Part shown: piece after piece, positions 54,590-64,000 of the stretch | How the letters are laid out: each line of letters starts with the position of its first letter | Numbering within the stretch: position 1 is the first letter of the stretch | Source: Armigeres subalbatus | Lineage: Eukaryota > Arthropoda > Insecta > Diptera > Culicidae | Direction: 5' to 3' | Assembly: GCF_024139115.2 (NCBI RefSeq) | Contig: NC_085141.1 | Coordinates: 402,291,390 to 402,355,389, forward strand | Length of the DNA stretch: 64,000 bases | Translations under genes and position numbers: made by a program | Notes under the pieces: model-generated | Databases searched by the model: none | What the model saw: only the letters and a program-made list of their open reading frames with translations | Told to the model about the DNA's origin: nothing

Positions 54590-54960
54590 ATGCGGTAGAA
54601 TTTTCTTAAATTCGCAGGAAAAAATTTACTTAGAGAATTCTTCTAAGACTTCGTAGAATATTCATGAGGAGTTTTTAAATTTTCAACAGGATTTCCACTA
54701 ATAATTCTTAGCACTAATTTCTATTGGAAATTATTTAGAATTTCTTGCTCTTTGAAAAAAAGAAAATTTCTCGGAATATCAGCGGAAATCTCTTAGGAGT
54801 AATCACATGAACTTTAAATGTTTTACAAGAGATTCTTTGGAAATTGCAAAAACATCTATGGAAACTCCACAGGTTATTCTTCTGAGTATCCGGAAATTGT
54901 ACAAATGTGGATGTCAGTAAAATAATCTTTGGATTTCATTGGAAAATCACTTAGAGTTTT
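54590..54960. repeat. Degenerate AATTTC short-period repeat
   Basis: GAATTTTCTTAAATTC, GAGAATTCTTCTAAG and similar; it directly abuts the left end of the second foldback at 54961. A small counterpart is at 60055-60110 on the other side. Confidence 0.7.
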
Positions 54961-55379
54961 CTTAACCCGTATCGGCCTGAGTGAAGGAAAAATAAAATCA
55001 AATCACTGCCATTTCGTCATTTTTTGTCGTATTGGCCTGGTTTTATCACTGTTCTGCTCATATGGATCCCAGAATTCAGAATACATGTTGGAACTTGTGA
55101 TGTGGTCCTTCTATCCTGAAATATTCCGGTGGGTCACTGGGACAGATGCAGTAAATTTTACCACAACTTCCTTTTTTGGCTCTATAAGTCCAACAAATTG
55201 TTGCTTTTTTAGTCTCAACTCATATCATTTCGGTAGATTTGTATATAGGGATTATGTCAGAATCAAAAATCATGGTGACACCTGTTCTAGAAATGGCTAA
55301 CAACGGGGTTTCTTCGAACTGACCCTTCGGGAACCAGCCCAAAATGGACAGTTCAATATTTTTGCTCTATACTAGCAAT

Positions 55380-55884
55380 ATAAGTATCAAACTTCAGCAT
55401 TTTGGAAAACTAGTGGAATTATGACATCCAGATATGATTCTGGGAAAATTGGCCACACTGGGGCCAGTTCCGAGTCTCTTGGGGAAGGCTTCGGGGGCAC
55501 CAAAATCGGCGAATTTCAAAACATCACAAACTATGGCATAATGGGCATCAAACTTCAGCATTTTGGAAGACGTTTGGGATTAGGACATCTAGACATGTTA
55601 TTGGCCACCCTGGGGTCAGTTCCGAGGCCCTTGGGGAAGCCGTGGCTATTTTTGGTGCTTCCAGAGGCTTCCCCAAGTGCCTCGTAACTGACCCCAAGGT
55701 GGCTAATATCATATCTGAATGTCATACAATCATTCTTCTTGCAAAATGCTTATGTTTGATACCCATGTTTCCATAGTTCGTGATATTTAGCAAATAGCTG
55801 ATTCTGGTGCTTTCGGTGGCATCCCCAAGGGTCTCGAAACTGGCTCCAGGGTACCCAATATCATATCTGGATGTCATAATTCCA
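55380..55884. repeat. ~150-bp tandem repeats, left arm
   Basis: Units contain CTTCAGCATTTTGGAAGAC, GGCCACACTGGGGCCAGTTC and CTTGGGGAAGGCTTCGGGGG; orientation flips near 55640-55660 (GGTGCTTCCAGAGGCTTCCC). Confidence 0.8.
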
Positions 55885-56073
55885 AGGGCTTGACGATCCC
55901 TCCCCAGGCCATCTGCGAGTTGTGGCGCCTGCCTAGGATGTGGTGGGGTTTGACAGTGGGCCCTGTTAAACCTCTATAAAATACTGCATGTATCCGCAAG
56001 TAGGCTCCACCAAAGCGACCGTGTGCCGCTCAAAGCGCACAAGCCCAAGTCCTGGTGTTAGGTGGGACGCTAA

Positions 56074-57378
56074 ACAGCCCTGACACGACGGCCCTCCGAC
56101 GAGACAGGAGGTTTGCGCAGGCCCAATAAGCCGCCTAGAAAACCAATCATTACGAACAATATAAGAGATAATGCGACTCGATATAATCGGCAAAGACCTA
56201 GGCGACGAATACAGGATCACGATTGGAAGCTTGGAACATGGAATTGCAAGTCGCTAGGTTTCGCAGGTTGCGACAGGATGATCTACGATGAATTACATCC
56301 CCGCAACTTCGATGTCGTAGCGCTGCAGGAAATCTGCTGGACAGGACAGAAAGTGTGGAAAAGCGGGCATCGAGCGGCTACCTTCTACCAAAGCTGTGGC
56401 ACCACCAACGAGCTGGGAACCGGCTTCATAGTGCTGGGTAAGATGCGCCAACGCGTGATTGGGTGGCAGCCAATCAACGCAAGGATGTGCAAGCTGAAGA
56501 TTAAAGGCCGTTTCTTCAACTATAGCATCATCAACGTGCACTGCCCACACGAAGGGAGACCCGACGACGAGAAAGAAGCGTTCTACGCACAGCTGGAGCA
56601 GACATACGATGGATGCCCACTGCGGGACGTTGAAATCGTCATCGGTGACATGAACGCACAGGTAGGAAGGGAGGAAATGTATAGACCGGTCATCGGACCG
56701 GATAGTCTGCACACCGTATCGAATGACAACGGCCAACGATGCATAAACTTCGCAGCCTCCCGCGGAATGGTAGTCCGAAGCACCTTCTTTCCCCGCAAAA
56801 ATATCCACAAGGCCACATGGAGATCACATAACCAAGAAACGGAAAACCAAATCGACCACGTTCTAATTGAGGGTAAGTTCTTCTCCGACATCACGAACGT
56901 CCGCACTTATCGCAATGCAAATATTGAATCCGACCACTACCTCGTTGCAGTATGCCTGCGCTCAAAACTCTCGACGGTGTACAACACGCGTCGAAGTCGA
57001 ACGCCGCGGCCTAACATTGGGCGGCTACAAGACGGTAGACTAGCCCAAGGATACGCGCAGCAGCTGGAAATGGCACTTTCAACTGAAGAGCAGCTAGGCG
57101 CAGCATCTCTTGAAGATGGCTGGAGAGATATTCAATCCGCCATTGGTAGCACCGCAACCGCTGCACTTGGCACGGTGCCTCCGGATCAGAGAAACGACTG
57201 GTATGACGGTGAATGTGAGCAGTTAGTGGAAGAGAAGAATGCAGCAGGGGCGAGATTGCTGCAACACCGCACGAGGGCGAACGAGGCACGATATAAACAG
57301 GCGCGGAACAGACAAAACTCGATTTTCCGGAGGAAAAAGCGTCAGCAGGAAGATCGAGACCGTGAAGAAACGGAGTAA
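56074..57378 (+). pseudogene. RTE APE-type endonuclease and linker
   Basis: The frame opens after a TAA at 56071-56073 and has no ATG before the conserved domain; the TTG at 56113 gives a 421-residue reading. Counting from there: WKLGTWNCKSL at 38-48 (Asn44), ALQEICWTG at 70-78 (Glu73), NYSIINVHCPH at 136-146, IGDMNAQVG at 177-185 (Asp179, Asn181), QIDHVLIEG at 246-254 and ESDHYLVAV at 272-280 (Asp274, His275). This is a complete APE nuclease set. The last 80 residues are the Lys/Arg/Glu-rich linker beginning QRNDWYDGECEQL. A stop cluster (TAATAATAG) ends the frame at 57378, where the family continues to RKFYQKL, so a frameshift lies just before it. Confidence 0.9.
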
Positions 57379-57489
57379 TAATAGCGCACGAAAGTTTTAT
57401 TAGAAGTTAAATCGTTCACGTAAGGGCCACGTGCCACAGCCCGATATGTGTAAGAACATAAACGGAACCTTCTTACGAACGAGCGTGAG

Positions 57490-58837
57490 GTGATCCAAAG
57501 GTGGCGGCAGCACTACGAAGAACACCTGAATGGCGATGTGGCAGACGAAGATGGCGGTATGGTGATGGACCTGGGAGAACGCGCGCAGGACATAATTCTA
57601 CCGGCTCCGGATCTCCAGGAAATCCAGGAGGAGATTGGCCGGCTCAAGAACAACAAAGCCCCTGGGGTTGACCAACTACCAGGAGAGCTATTTAAACACG
57701 GTGGTGAGGCACTGGCTAGAGCGCTGCACTGGGTCATTACCAAGATTTGGGAGGAGGAAGTTTTGCCGCAGGAGTGGATGGAAGGTGTCGTGTGTCCCAT
57801 CTACAAAAAGGGCGATAAGCTGGATTGTAGCAACTACCGCGCAATCACATTGCTGAACGCCGCCTACAAGGTACTCTCCCAAATTTTATGCCGTCGACTA
57901 GCACCAACTGCAAGGGAGTTCGTGGGGCAGTACCAGGCGGGTTTATGGGCGAACGCTCCACTACGGACCAGGTGTTTGCCATTCGCCAAGTACTGCAGAA
58001 ATGCCGCGAATACAACGTGCCCACACATCATCTATTCATCGACTTCAAAGCCGCATATGATACAATCGATCGGGACCAGCTATGGCAGCTAATGCACGAA
58101 CACGGTTTTCCGGATAAACTGATACGGTTGATCAAAGCGACGATGGATCGGGTGATGTGCGTAGTTCGAGTTTCAGGGGCATTCTCGAGTCCCTTCGAAA
58201 CCCGCAGAGGGTTACGCAGAGGGATGGTCTTTCGTGTTTGCTATTCAACATCGCTTTGGAAGGTGTAATACGAAGAGCAGGGATTAACACGAGTGGTACA
58301 ATTTTCAATAAGTCCGTCCAGCTATTTGGTTTCGCCGACGACATAGATATTATGGCACGTAACTTTGAGAAGATGGAGGAAGCCTACATCAGACTGAAGA
58401 GGGAAGCTAAGCGGATCGGACTAGTCATCAACACGTCGAAGACGAAGTACATGATAGGAAGAGGTTCAAGAGAAGACAATGTGAGCCACCCACCGCGAGT
58501 TTGCATCGGTGGTGACGAAATCGAGGTGGTAGAAGAATTTGTGTACTTGGGCTCACTGGTGACTGCCGAAAATGACACCAGCAGAGAAATTCGGAGACGC
58601 ATAGTGGCTGGAAATCGTACGTACTTTGGACTCCGCAAGACGCTCCGATCGAATAGAGTTCGCCGCCGTACCAAACTGACAATCTACAAAACGCTAATTA
58701 GACCGGTAGTCCTCTACGGACACGAGACCTGGACGATGCTCGTGGAGGACCAACGCGCACTTGGAGTTTTCGAAAGGAAAGTGCTGCGTACCATCTATGG
58801 TGGGGTGCAGATGGCGGACGGTACGTGGAGGAGGTGA
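57490..58837 (+). pseudogene. RTE reverse transcriptase in three frames
   Basis: The domain is readable in order but in three frames. 57490-57943 gives RWRQHYEEHLNG, RLKNNKAPGVDQLPGELF, CPIYKKGDKLDCSNYRAITL and EFVGQYQAG. 57943-58217 gives MGERSTTDQVFAIRQVLQKC, motif A HHLFIDFKAAYDTI and RRGLRR. 58217-58837 gives DGLSCLLFNIALEGVI, motif C GFADDIDIM and EEFVYLGSLVTAEN. All catalytic Asp residues are present. The shifts lie near 57943 and 58217. The last frame ends TWRR at a TGA (58835-58837), immediately before the C-terminal tail, which continues in the same frame: a point stop rather than a frameshift. Confidence 0.9.
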
Positions 58838-59140
58838 ATGAACCACGAATTGCATCAGCTGTTGGGAGAACCATCCATCGTTCACACCGCGAAAATCGGA
58901 CGACTGCGATGGGCCGGGCACGTAGCCAGAATGTCGGATAGTAACCCGGTGAAAATGGTTCTCGACAACGATCCGACGGGCACAAGAAGGCGAGGTGCGC
59001 AGCGGGCAAGGTGGATCGATCAGGTGGAAGATGACTTGCGGACCCTCCGTAGACTGCGTGGTTGGCGACGTGTAGCCATGGACCGAGCCGAATGGAGAAG
59101 ACTCTTATATACCGCACAGGCCGCTTCGGCCTTAGTCTGA
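58838..59140 (+). pseudogene. RTE C-terminal tail domain
   Basis: It continues in frame after the TGA at 58835-58837: MNHELHQLLGEPSIVHTAKI, GRLRWAGHVARMSDSNPVKM, GTRRRGAQRARWIDQVEDDL, ending TAQAASALV. It is homologous to 19344-19634 and to the minus-strand fragment at 2600-2817. The ATG is part of the original ORF and not a real start. Confidence 0.88.
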
Positions 59141-59156
59141 ATAAATAATAATAATA

Positions 59157-59630
59157 ATGTCATAATTCCACTTGACTTCCAAAATGCTGGAGTTTGATCC
59201 CATTTTGCCATAGTTTATGATATTTTGAAATTGGCCGATTTTTATGCCCCGGGAGGCGTCCCCAAGGGCCTCGGAACTGGTCTCAAGGTGGCCAATATCA
59301 TATTTGGTTGTCATAATCCCACTCGTCTTGCAAAATGCAGAAGTTTGATACTCATATTGCCAAAGTTTGTGATATTTAGAAATTGGCCGATTTTGGTGCC
59401 TCCGGAACTGGTTCCAGAGTCGCCAATATCATGTCACATTACACTCGTCTTCCAAAATGCTGAAGTTTGATATTCAAATCGCTATAGTTTGTAATATTTT
59501 GAAAATGGTCGATTTTGGTGACCCTGAAGGCTTCTCCAAGGGCCTCGGAACTGGCCCCAGTGTGGCCAGTATCCCCAGAATCATATCTGAATGTCATAAT
59601 TCCACTAGTTTTTCAAAATGCTTAAGTTTG
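59157..59630 (-). repeat. ~150-bp tandem repeats, right arm
   Basis: Units with CCAAAATGCTGAAGTTTGAT, ATTGGCCGATTTTGGTG and CCTCGGAACTGG, inverted relative to the first units of the left arm. Confidence 0.82.
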
Positions 59631-60110
59631 ATACCCATATTGCTAGTATGGAGCAATAATATTGAACTGTCCCTTTTGGGCCGGTTCCCGAAGGGACAGT
59701 TCGAAGAAACACCGTTGTTGGCCATCTCTGGAACAGGTGTCACCATGAATTTTGGCTCTGACATAATCCCTATTTGTATATACTACCGTAATGATATGAA
59801 TTGAGACTAGAAAAGCAACATTTTGTTGGACTTATAGAGCCAAAAAAGGAAGTTGTGGTCAAATTTACTGCATCTGACCCAGTGACCCACCGGAATAACT
59901 CCGGATAGGAGGACGTCACAAGTCCCAACATGTATTCTGAATTCTGGGATCCGTACGAGCAGAACAGTGATAAAACCAGGCCAATACGACAAAAAATGAC
60001 ATAAAGGACAGTGATTTGATTTTTGTTCCTTCACTCAGGCCGATACGGGTTAAGACAATTCTTTGGAAGATTTAAAGGGAATTCATCGGATTTTTTAAAA
60101 ACTCTTTGAA

Positions 60111-60289
60111 AATAAGAATTTAGTAAATGCCGACTGACTTAAATTTGGATTGATTTTAATTGATGTGAGACAAAACGATTGCAAGAAGCGGAAGAAGAGA
60201 AAGTAGCGAGAGTAGCAGACGATTTCGTTCGCACGGGAGCGCTCTTTGATTGAGATTTATGAGTGATTTTACCAACACTGGTAGCCGCT
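60111..60289. other. Spacer
   Basis: A GAAGCGGAAGAAGAGAAAG purine run; otherwise nothing recognised. Confidence 0.3.
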
Positions 60290-60304
60290 AGGTTGCGAAG
60301 GCCG

Positions 60305-60400
60305 ACGGAGGTTAAAGTTGGTTAAAGCACTAGACTAGCATACTGAGGGTCGTGGGTTTGATTCCTATCGAAGGAAAGTGGTTACCTCCAATACATTTTT
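60305..60400 (+). mobile_element. tRNA-derived SINE head
   Basis: A-box-like GTTAAAGTTGGTTAAAGCAC (60311-60330) and B box GGGTTTGATTCC (60354-60365), with spacing like Ile/Asn-type tRNAs. The tail beyond 60400 is AT-rich and its end is not defined. Not an intact tRNA gene: the stems are mismatched. Confidence 0.5.
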
Positions 60401-61162
60401 CAAATCAATATCTTCCACATAATCACATATTCACATATGAGTTTTCATAACATTTTAAGTTAATGTCCAAGTGGGGTGTTTAATCCCCGGAATATAGGGA
60501 ATTAAATTTGATTGAACTGAATATTACGATTGTACCAAAAAACTAGTTGTTAGTAGTTGAATTGAAAATAAAGGTAAACTTAATGTTAATTATTAAAACT
60601 AAAAACTTAACCTAAAAGTTAATGTGACATATAGGGTACTGTGTGGCTAACGGAAGCAGATTGCGGAGAGAGCAGCGTGTAATAAAACCCATTGGAAGAA
60701 GGTAATTTACTAGGATGCACGGAAAAACCTTCGATTAGTACTTTGTCAGGTTACTAATATCAACCTGAATAAGCCAAACGCGGCCTTTTTTCGTTTATTT
60801 AGGCCCATATTCCAGTCCAGACGGCCCACGTGGACAAATCTTCCCTACTGGATTTTCCCATTTTTACAGATCCCTGAACCACAAATCTACCCTGATTGTT
60901 CCTCATAGGAGGCAAATGCAGAAGAGGGGTCTTTGACGTTGTTACGTGAGAACAGAATTGTGAACCCCTGAGCATGAGTAGGATTAGAACTAATTTGTGT
61001 GTGTATGCATCTTCGGTGTTTTCTGCTTCAAACAAAATATCTCATCAGAATAAATGATGCAGCAGCACAGGAGTGACGGAAATGAAGTTTCCGTTGCTAG
61101 ATAGTTAAACACCGAATTTGTAAGTATTGATTTATAATGTTTTACGTACTATTTATTGTTAA
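60401..61162. other. AT-rich spacer, nothing recognised
   Basis: It may include the body of the preceding SINE. Short frames have no protein-like composition. Confidence 0.3.
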
Positions 61163-61402
61163 TCTTATATACATAAAAATGAATTTCTGTCTGTCTGACC
61201 CTTATAGACTCGGAAACTACTGAACCGATCGGTGTGAAAATTTACATGCAGAGGTTTTTGGGGTCGGGGAAGGTTCTTAAGATGGCTTGAGACCCCTCCC
61301 CCTTTTGTAAAGGATGGCTCCCATACAAATGGAACACACATTTCTACTTAACTCGAGAACTAATCAGAGAATAAATCAATTCAAGTTCGTCGGGTCTGCT
61401 AG
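61163..61402 (+). mobile_element. Helitron-like non-autonomous element
   Basis: It starts TCTTATATACATAAAAATGA, ends GTCGGGTCTGCTAG, and is inserted between A (61162) and T (61403). It contains CTGTCTGTCTGACC, GAACCGATCGGTGTGAAA and AGGTTTTTGGGGTCGGGG, all shared with the copy at 8194-8441. Confidence 0.62.
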
Positions 61403-62183
61403 TATGAAATATATGTAGCTTTATAGCATGACGCAATATAATGTGTATTTATTGCCTCGCTTCTTCGGTGACTTCTGTGATGCTCGCAACAGATGTCCTA
61501 ATACTATCGACAGATATATGATTTCCGCACAATGATTTTCGTATCACGCTGTACGCGTACAGTGACAAGATGACACACATCTTTTCTTTCCACTGTTGTA
61601 TCTATTTGACAGCTTGTTTTGAAACTGATTCTACCGCTTTCCAAAACTATATTTTTCATCAAAATGTATAGAAATCATAATCTGTCACTATAGTTTTTTA
61701 TGAGTATTACACAATATTTTCCATTTACCCATATTTTTTTTTAATAAATTGTGAATTCGCGTCAGCAGTTCATTCATCGATATGAAAACGTCAAAGTTTT
61801 CCAATTCTTCGTATAGGTATTTTAGCAGAAATATGCGAGTTCTTGCAAATATTCTGCAGGGCAATTATTTCTGCAGATGTTAATCACTCTATTCTATGGT
61901 TTGGAGTGACTTCAGTGCAAACGGCACTGATCGTTTAATTCATTTGAACATTTTGAAGGATAAAGCCAGCACCGTTCAATTGGGTCATAGATACAATTTT
62001 GGATTTGTCCAAAACAACGGTACAAAACATTCTTCCCATTTAAAAAGTAGATGCTGACTGATGGAAAATCAAAACCTCATTCCAATTAAAACCCATGGAA
62101 TCCTTACACAAAATGTTCGAAATCACACGATACAGAACTCAAACCATTGAATATCATGCAAAAGTGACGGTAGATCTTCCCAG
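61403..62183. other. AT-rich spacer, nothing recognised
   Basis: No repeat shared within the window and no convincing frame. Confidence 0.4.
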
Positions 62184-62743
62184 TAGGGTAACTGTCCTAT
62201 TTTGGACCCCTAGAGGAAGTGCATCCGAATATATGCTTATATCTATTGAAATACAGGTTCGATATGGGCGGAAATGACACCATTTCAAAGATGAAAGTCT
62301 TATTTATGAAATAGAAATTCGAAATGAGCTTCAGTTATTGATAAATCAGTGAAATTTGCCATTTTCTGAAATGAAAATATTCTTCGTTTTGGACAGTGCA
62401 ACATATTTTGGACACCCCCAATTTAGTCTCTTCAAAGTCGAATTTCTAATTTACCCTGGTCAATTGAGCCGAAGCCAAGTCTTATCTTTCGATTGGCATG
62501 CATCAATGAGAAGATTCCTGCGTTTTAAATTCACAATTTCGACAAAAACTTATTGTGTGCGTACAAACTAATTTCCTCGGTTTCCTTTCGCACGGGAAAC
62601 CAGTGAAACAGATGCTGAAAAATATTAATTTCCAGAAGCCAATGGGGGAATTAGCAGCGGCATTGTTTTTAGTTCAGAAATCAGAAAAATGTCGCCAGGA
62701 GGGCCCAAAATGTGTAGGGGTCCAAATCAAGTTGGTTACCCTA
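62184..62743. mobile_element. 560-bp TA-flanked element with GGGTAAC ends
   Basis: The left end TAGGGTAACTGTCC...GGACCCCTA and the right end TAGGGGTCC...GGTTACCCTA are inverted over ~30 bp. TA at both ends fits a Tc1/mariner-type MITE. TTTTGGACACCCCC and GGGCCCAAAATG repeat the terminal TTTTGGACC motif internally. The frames at 62356-62571 and 62555-62782 are not recognised. Confidence 0.78.
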
Positions 62744-63020
62744 ATAACCCAAGAACTGGCAAAATCAATCTTCAGAGCGTAATTGTAGCAAATAATGGGC
62801 TTTCGAATAATTATTTTGCCAAAGTTGTGAAAAATATTATCCGGAATTGCAGAAAAACCGATTTTTACTCAGTTAGCTTGCAAATGTTTGTTTTTATTTC
62901 ATATGTCAAACGGCGTATTTGACATTTCAAACAACAAACTATGTTCTGTTTCGTACAATACAGCGGTTGAAGGGCAGGGTACGGAAATCATCGTGCTATC
63001 GTGATACCAGCGTGATTCTG
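62744..63020. other. Spacer, nothing recognised
   Basis: AT-rich sequence leading to the target of the retroelement stub. Confidence 0.3.
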
Positions 63021-63104
63021 GGTGACAGACATATTATTTTTTTTTGTGTCTTTATTAAAGAGACTTTCAGCCCGAGGCTGGCTCGTCTCCGGTGACAGAC
63101 ATAT
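63021..63104 (-). mobile_element. 56-bp retroelement 3' stub with exact 14-bp duplication
   Basis: GGTGACAGACATAT is duplicated at 63021-63034 and 63091-63104. Between them, read on the minus strand, lie GGAGACGAGCCAGCCTCGGG, CTGAAAGTCTCTTTAATAAA and then a poly(A)-like tail (top-strand T run at 63037-63046). This is the 3' end of a non-LTR element, extremely 5'-truncated. The AATAAA near its end fits a polyadenylation signal. Confidence 0.85.
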
Positions 63105-63477
63105 GATTTTATGCCGTACAGTGATATTGGTAACATATATGTGTCACAAGTATAAGTGAGAAATAACGCTTTATCTAACGCTTTACCTCAAGACCAGTGT
63201 CGGTCAGTATTTTGTCCAGCGGTAGTATTCGACGCGATGGTGGAAGAAGCCATCTTGTTCCAGACCAACCAAGAAATTCCAAGAATTCCCACCTGGCGAA
63301 ACGGACAATCAAATAAGTTTTTTTTTTTCATCCATTCGACTTTCCGGTATGGCAACCCGAACCAGAGGTTCCTCATCACCATCTAAAAGAACAAACAATT
63401 GCTGGCACGAACTGACACGCCGGTCGAGCGGGCGACATCGACGATCGGTGGTTCTCCAGCAGCACCGTAAGTCAGTC
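63105..63477. other. Unassigned, possible short exon
   Basis: A frame starting ATGGCAACCCGAACCAGAGG at 63349 encodes a basic, Ser/Arg-rich peptide (MATRTRGSSSPSKRTNNCWH) and reaches CACCGTAAGTCAG (63463-63475), a donor-like site. There is no recognised domain; it may be the start of a gag-like protein or chance. Confidence 0.25.
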
Positions 63478-63530
63478 ATTCTCACTCCTCATTCTCATCT
63501 CTCACTTCGCATTTCTCACTTTTCGCAGTT
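63478..63530. repeat. Short GTGAG-type repeat patch
   Basis: CTCACTCCTCATTCTCATC and CTCACTTCGCATTTCTCAC, the same motif as at 18340-19260. Confidence 0.7.
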
Positions 63531-63719
63531 AAAAGTCCACGACCCGTAGTAACCCGGAAAAATTCTAAGTCGCGCTGGTCAATTTTAGTAGTAATAAGCC
63601 AAATTGTTTGAGTCTCAGTGTTAGTAGAAGTAAATTCGTGATCACGAAAGTAAGACAGAACTAAGAGTTTCCTATCCACATTTCGAGCAAGGAACGTTAT
63701 AAAGGAGTTATAGTTTAAA

Positions 63720-64000
63720 AATTTGCAAGAGGAAGTTTGTTTAGGTTTTCATTATTCAGAATTTCTACGGGATATTTTCGGAAATATGAACCTAAAACTC
63801 CGAATTTTCACGGAAATTTTTCGAAATTTTCACAAAAATTTACTCGGAATTTCAACGGGAGTCTTGTCAAAAAATATTCGGAATTTCCACTGAAAGTTCT
63901 CATTGGAAGATCATGGAATTTTCATGGGATATTTCGAAAATATCAATCGGGAGATTCCACAGAAATTCCATTGGTTCTTCGTAATTCATACAGAAAAAAA
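63720..64000. repeat. Degenerate AATTTC short-period repeat
   Basis: GGAATTTCCAC, GAAATTTTCACGG and CGGAATTTCAACGG-type motifs to the right edge. Confidence 0.75.

Larger units (their letters stand above)
55885..59156 (+). mobile_element. Near-full-length RTE retrotransposon with 14-bp duplication
   Basis: A 3272-bp plus-strand element flanked exactly by ATGTCATAATTCCA (55871-55884 and 59157-59170), which is itself part of the host tandem repeat. Order: GC-rich 5' UTR (55885-56073), endonuclease, linker, reverse transcriptase, C-terminal tail, and a 3' UTR ending in TAATAATAATAAT. It is a different RTE family from the JAM1-like element: the proteins are clearly related but diverged throughout. 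One in-frame stop and at least three frameshifts disable it. Related fragments are at 1-570, 1393-2070 and 2470-2820. Confidence 0.92.
54961..60054. mobile_element. Second foldback structure with inverted tandem-repeat arms
   Basis: The ends CTTAACCCGTATCGGCCTGA (54961) and TCAGGCCGATACGGGTTAAG (60054) are inverted, and the unique arms stay inverted for ~400 bp (54961-55380 against 59630-60054; landmarks GGGTCACTGG/CCAGTGACCC, CCAACAAATTGTTGC/CAACATTTTGTTGG, CTTCGGGAACC/GGTTCCCGAAG). Inside are ~150-bp tandem units, at about 55380-55884 and, inverted relative to the first units, 59157-59630. Some left units near 55640-55880 are already reversed, so the turning point is just left of the RTE insertion. 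Same modular plan as 25006-34159, but unrelated sequence. Confidence 0.75.

Noticed and set aside
56293..56808. 171-codon minus-strand frame
   Set aside because: Antisense of the RTE endonuclease at 56074-57378.
1..64000. Endogenous viral element
   Set aside because: No frame carried replicase, nucleoprotein or capsid motifs; every reverse transcriptase seen belongs to non-LTR elements.

Overview
The window looks like a piece of a large, repeat-rich mosquito genome, most probably Aedes. The main pointers are a tRNA-headed SINE of the Feilai type (1458-1746), two near-complete RTE-clade non-LTR retrotransposons (19315-22758 and 55885-59156; the first resembles the Aedes JAM1 family), and many palindromic MITE-like insertions in AT-rich DNA. 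I see no convincing host protein-coding gene, rRNA gene, intact tRNA gene, CRISPR array or bacterial-type operon. Every long open frame is either a retrotransposon frame, its antisense shadow, or a run through short-period repeats.

Layout. 1-6.6 kb: nested wreckage of two RTE families, interrupted by a SINE, hairpin insertions, a hAT relic and a 2.5-kb element with kilobase-long inverted arms. 6.6-16.8 kb: two non-autonomous hAT-type elements with 8-bp target duplications (7268-8847, 15368-16758), a Helitron-like insert, several MITEs, and a 95-bp minisatellite between identical 175-bp direct repeats (14137-15183). 17-24.4 kb: a Jockey/LOA-like remnant, GTGAGAAGT-type repeats, a CR1-like remnant split by the JAM1-like RTE, and a pogo-like transposase remnant. 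24.5-36.3 kb: a very large foldback structure of inverted ~150-bp tandem repeats, itself invaded by a 1.3-kb and a 5.8-kb element. 36.3-46.6 kb: AATTTC repeats, an unassigned lower-copy stretch, and a super-palindrome made of two other short repeats. 46.6-51.9 kb: two ~150-bp-period arrays, the second split by an element that is itself split by another. 52-54.6 kb: mostly unassigned. 55-60 kb: a second foldback structure carrying the second RTE. 60-64 kb: SINE head, Helitron-like element, TA-flanked element, a 56-bp retroelement stub and AATTTC repeats.

Nothing here acts together as a pathway. What the window records is an order of insertions: target-site duplications show which element landed in which, up to three levels deep. 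Both RTE copies carry recognisable APE endonuclease and reverse transcriptase motifs but also frameshifts or stops, so neither looks autonomous as sequenced. Family names below come from recognition of motifs and termini, not from database searches.
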